Origin: Candidatus Binatia bacterium
GTDB lineage: Bacteria; Desulfobacterota; Binatia; Bin18
Assembly (NCBI GenBank): GCA_951812575.1
Contig: OX638322.1
Location: 1,425,925-1,489,924 of the forward strand
Length of the DNA: 64,000 nucleotides
Direction of reading: 5' to 3'
Positions 61,579 to 64,000 of the stretch are shown piece by piece (position 1 is the first letter of the stretch; every line of letters begins with the position of its first letter). The notes beneath the pieces are model-generated. The model saw nothing but the letters and a program-made list of their open reading frames with translations. It searched no databases and had not been told where the DNA came from. Made by a program: the position numbers and the translations under genes.

Positions 61579-62649
61579 CTATCCGCCTCTGGGCGAATCG
61601 GAAGAAGTCTCCACTCGTCGGGGGCCAGAGTCCAGCAGACCGCAGGCCTCGGCGATGAGTTCATAGGAGCGCACACGCTTGGAAAAATCATAACAGATCG
61701 TCACAACGCCGAGGTCAGTGGTCTGAAACACCTCGGCCAGGTGTTCGAGCTGCTCTTTCACCTGCTGTGGGTCGCCGTCAACATTGGCGCGGCGGTATTG
61801 CTCCAGATAGGCCAGTTCGTCAGCGCTATACGGATAGGTGCGGGCTTCTTCAGGTGTGGGAACCCCCTGCCGACGACCCCGAATAATATTCAGCCGCACC
61901 AGATTTCTGCTTGCCGACAGATAGCGCGCCTCTTCTTCAGTCTCCGCGCATAAAGCCTGAACGGTTACGTTGACTTTGGGCTCGGTCAGGGATTCCGACG
62001 GACGAAAGTGGCGGCGGTAGCTCTCAACAATAGCCGGCCCATGCTGGACGCCCATCCCGAAAAAATAGGCATAGCTAAACGGCAGACTCCGCTCAGCTGC
62101 AATGAGGGCCGAGTCAATGCCTGAGCCGAGCAACCACACCTCCGGCGTGGTGCCCGACGTGGGGCCGGCATGCACATCGGCAAACCGATGATCCGGCGGG
62201 AGATCATCTGCCAGGTAGGCGCGCAGGTCATCGACCTGCTCCGGGTAATATCGAATATCGCGGGGTTGGCCGGGGTAGGAGAGCGCAACCGCGGTTCGCT
62301 GATCGCTCCCTGGCGCGCGGCCAAGACCGAGGTCTATGCGGCCAGGATAAAAGGATTCAAGGACGCGGAATATCTCGGCAACTTTGAGGGCACTGTAGTG
62401 GGACAGCATCACGCCCCCGCTCCCGACTCGAATATATTGCGTACGGGCGGCAATTTGGCCAATCACGATTTCCGGACTGGTCCCGGCGAAGCCGGGCAGA
62501 TTGTGATGCTCGGCCACCCAGAAGCGTTCATAGCCGAATTTTTCTACCGCCTCAGCAAGAGCGACCGTCTCCCGCAGGGCCTGGGCGGCTGTTCCCCCTT
62601 GTCGGACAGGAGACTGATCCGCCACACTCAAATGCAGTTTTTGGGTCAT
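61579..62649 (-). CDS. LLM-class flavin-dependent oxidoreductase (MsnO8/YhbW-like)
   Basis: The product is 356 aa. LSVADQSPVRQGGTAAQALR, YERFWVAEHHNLPGFAGTSP, YIRVGSGGVMLSHYSALKVA, and GRIDLGLGRAPGSDQRT are signatures of the single-chain luciferase-like MsnO8 group. WLLGSGIDSALIAAE is the FMN-phosphate loop region. It would use FMNH2 for a monooxygenation of unknown substrate. It follows a terminator behind the esterase gene. Confidence 0.92.
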   Translation of the reverse strand: MTQKLHLSVADQSPVRQGGTAAQALRETVALAEAVEKFGYERFWVAEHHNLPGFAGTSPEIVIGQIAARTQYIRVGSGGVMLSHYSALKVAEIFRVLESFYPGRIDLGLGRAPGSDQRTAVALSYPGQPRDIRYYPEQVDDLRAYLADDLPPDHRFADVHAGPTSGTTPEVWLLGSGIDSALIAAERSLPFSYAYFFGMGVQHGPAIVESYRRHFRPSESLTEPKVNVTVQALCAETEEEARYLSASRNLVRLNIIRGRRQGVPTPEEARTYPYSADELAYLEQYRRANVDGDPQQVKEQLEHLAEVFQTTDLGVVTICYDFSKRVRSYELIAEACGLLDSGPRRVETSSDSPRGG

Positions 62650-62653
62650 AGCC

Positions 62654-62684
62654 TAAAACAAAGGGCAGCCCCGTAGGACTGCCC
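62654..62684 (-). terminator. Rho-independent terminator of the esterase gene
   Basis: On the minus strand GGGCAG/CTGCCC arms (plus 62663-62668 and 62679-62684) are followed by TTTGTTTT (plus 62654-62662). The structure lies 28 bp after the esterase stop and just before the LLM start. Confidence 0.75.
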
Positions 62685-62711
62685 CCTGCTGCCTTGTCTG
62701 CGAAGGCAGTG

Positions 62712-63596
62712 TTATGCCGTCTGTTCCTTAAAGAACGCCCCGATCTCCTCAATAGCCTGCCGGCCTTCGGGAAGAATCGGCGCAAACAAATGCCACACGT
62801 GCGGCATTTCATCCCAGATTTTCAGCGTCACATCGACATCTGCTTTCTGGGCGCGTTCTGTGATGCGGGTAGCGTCGTCCAATAAGGTCTCCGAATCCCC
62901 GACCTGGATCAGCAGTGGCGGCAGACCCGCAAGATTGGCATGCAGCGGAGCGGCCAGTGGGTTTTTCGGGTCCGCGCCGCCCAAATATAGCTTGGCCATA
63001 CCGAGCAGACCCTCTTTCTGGACAACCGGATCGACCGCCGCCCGCGTGGTCATCGATTCTCCCGTCCCTTCCATATCAACCCAGGGCGAGATACCAATGC
63101 CCGCAGCCGGCACAGGCTCCCCGGCGTCACGAATAGCGATAAGTGCGGCCAGAGCGAGGCCACCACCAGCCGAGTCTCCGGCAATGGCAATGTTTGAGGC
63201 CTGAATCCCTTGTCCGAGCAACCAACGGTAGGCGGCCACCGAATCATCCACTGGAGCGGGGAAGGGATGCTCGGGAGCCAGACGATAGTTGAGGGAGAGC
63301 ACGCGGGCGCCCGCAGCCTGCGACAGACGACCGGTCATATCGCGGTGGGACCCGGCGGAGCCCATCACATAGCCGCCACCATGGACGTACAAGATGACCT
63401 TATCCTGGTCCGCGCCATCGGCAACGCTCCATTCGGCAGACACCCCACCGGCTTCAACCGGGGTACACGCTACGCCAGCCGGGGCTTGCGCTTCTATCAT
63501 GATCGCGCGCATGGCGTTGATATCCTTTGCCTCGGCCATCTTCGCCCCCATCTCTTTGAACATATCGAGGGTCTGTTGTAGTTGTGGACTTGCCAT
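62712..63596 (-). CDS. HSL-type alpha/beta hydrolase (esterase/lipase)
   Basis: The product is 294 aa, starting at 63596 with GGAGGTTCTCT upstream. YVHGGGYVMGS is the HGGG oxyanion motif, IAGDSAGGGLALA the nucleophile elbow, PPLLIQVGDSETLLDD the catalytic Asp, and MPHVWHLF the His. All four family IV (hormone-sensitive lipase) features are intact. It hydrolyses short acyl esters in the cytoplasm; the substrate is unknown. Confidence 0.93.
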   Translation of the reverse strand: MASPQLQQTLDMFKEMGAKMAEAKDINAMRAIMIEAQAPAGVACTPVEAGGVSAEWSVADGADQDKVILYVHGGGYVMGSAGSHRDMTGRLSQAAGARVLSLNYRLAPEHPFPAPVDDSVAAYRWLLGQGIQASNIAIAGDSAGGGLALAALIAIRDAGEPVPAAGIGISPWVDMEGTGESMTTRAAVDPVVQKEGLLGMAKLYLGGADPKNPLAAPLHANLAGLPPLLIQVGDSETLLDDATRITERAQKADVDVTLKIWDEMPHVWHLFAPILPEGRQAIEEIGAFFKEQTA

Positions 63597-63685
63597 AGAG
63601 AACCTCCTTTTTTTACAGATCAATCGTCTCGCCGGACTCGAAACGTATAACCGGTATAACCCCGGCCGGGTGTTGTCAACTCAAA

Positions 63686-63955
63686 CTAGGCCACCCAGCC
63701 GTACTGAAAGGTATGGAGCGTACCGGGCGGATACCACCACTGGCCGGTCTGACACAAGGGACAGGTCTTTGGCGTGGACCCCCGTTGATATTCCGGGACA
63801 CCAGCCATGGCTTGCACTGCGCCTTCAAAGGTCCCATCTCGGGTGACCTTCTTCGTCAGCAAGTAGAGTCCCATGCCACAATCAGGACACGACAGAATCG
63901 TCCCGGCATTCAAAAACGGGAGCGAGGTAATCTGATCCGGGAAGGGCTGCGGCAT
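63686..63955 (-). CDS. Small zinc-ribbon protein
   Basis: The product is 89 aa, with GGAGGAG 3-8 bp before the ATG at 63955. Two knuckles, LSCPDCGMGLYLL and KTCPLCQTGQWWYPPG, give four Cys in CxxC pairs, a zinc-ribbon. Aromatic C-terminus (LHTFQYGWVA). No family was recognised; a structural or protein-binding role is possible. Confidence 0.6.
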   Translation of the reverse strand: MPQPFPDQITSLPFLNAGTILSCPDCGMGLYLLTKKVTRDGTFEGAVQAMAGVPEYQRGSTPKTCPLCQTGQWWYPPGTLHTFQYGWVA

Positions 63956-64000
63956 TTCTCCTCCAAATACTCAGACCCGCCGTTGGCGCTGGGCCTGCTG

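Overview
The window looks like a chromosomal segment of a GC-rich, free-living Gram-negative bacterium. Supporting signs are an outer-membrane beta-barrel protein ending in an aromatic residue, several signal peptides and three RND-type exporters. The mix of family III CoA-transferases, luciferase-like (LLM) flavin oxidoreductases, amidohydrolases, short-chain dehydrogenases and a CoxLMS-type molybdenum hydroxylase operon recalls uncultivated Tectomicrobia, Binatota or Desulfobacterota-like lineages. That placement is an inference from gene content only; there is no rRNA or other marker gene here.

Layout. 1-4.2 kb (minus strand): two amidohydrolases, a CaiB/BaiF CoA-transferase and an outer-membrane barrel. 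4.4-14.6 kb: a decaying defence/addiction island. It holds an RHH-PIN pair, a truncated HigB-like toxin with two tandem HTH antitoxins, an Xre-ImmA/IrrE protein with a PIN partner, an AT-rich FRG-domain gene, and a type I restriction-modification locus (hsdR, hsdM, hsdS) that carries at least four separate lesions and an embedded phd-vapC pair. 14.6-19 kb: cupin, alcohol dehydrogenase, DUF1326 protein, secreted protein, LLM oxidoreductase.

19.3-28.1 kb is the most unusual region. After a methyltransferase come three consecutive plus-strand genes for exported modular proteins. One carries repeated short modules. The second fuses a trypsin-like protease to a GH24 (phage-type) lysozyme. The third is a 1340-residue protein with two Cys-rich modules and ten Ig-like repeats that are nearly identical at DNA level. 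The three share modules and probably form one surface or secreted system.

28.6-44.6 kb: two CaiB/BaiF genes, a NUDIX hydrolase, then a minus-strand molybdenum hydroxylase operon (XdhC, MocA-like, FAD, 2Fe-2S and two paralogous molybdopterin subunits with a MoaD/ThiS-like carrier between them), an LLM oxidoreductase, and a lipoate-ligase-like gene next to a HEAT-repeat gene. 44.9-52.8 kb: three tandem RND/MMPL exporters; the third lost 47 residues by deletion, and an IS5-type transposase remnant lies between the first two. 53-64 kb: one frameshifted and one intact SDR around an HxlR regulator, a DUF6178 protein, a cysteine-dioxygenase-like cupin, a two-subunit CoA-transferase, another LLM oxidoreductase, an HSL-type esterase and a small zinc-ribbon protein.

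A dispersed ~54-nt inverted-repeat element (17-nt arms, 20-21-nt loop) occurs four times between 16 and 44 kb, once in frame inside the HEAT-repeat gene.
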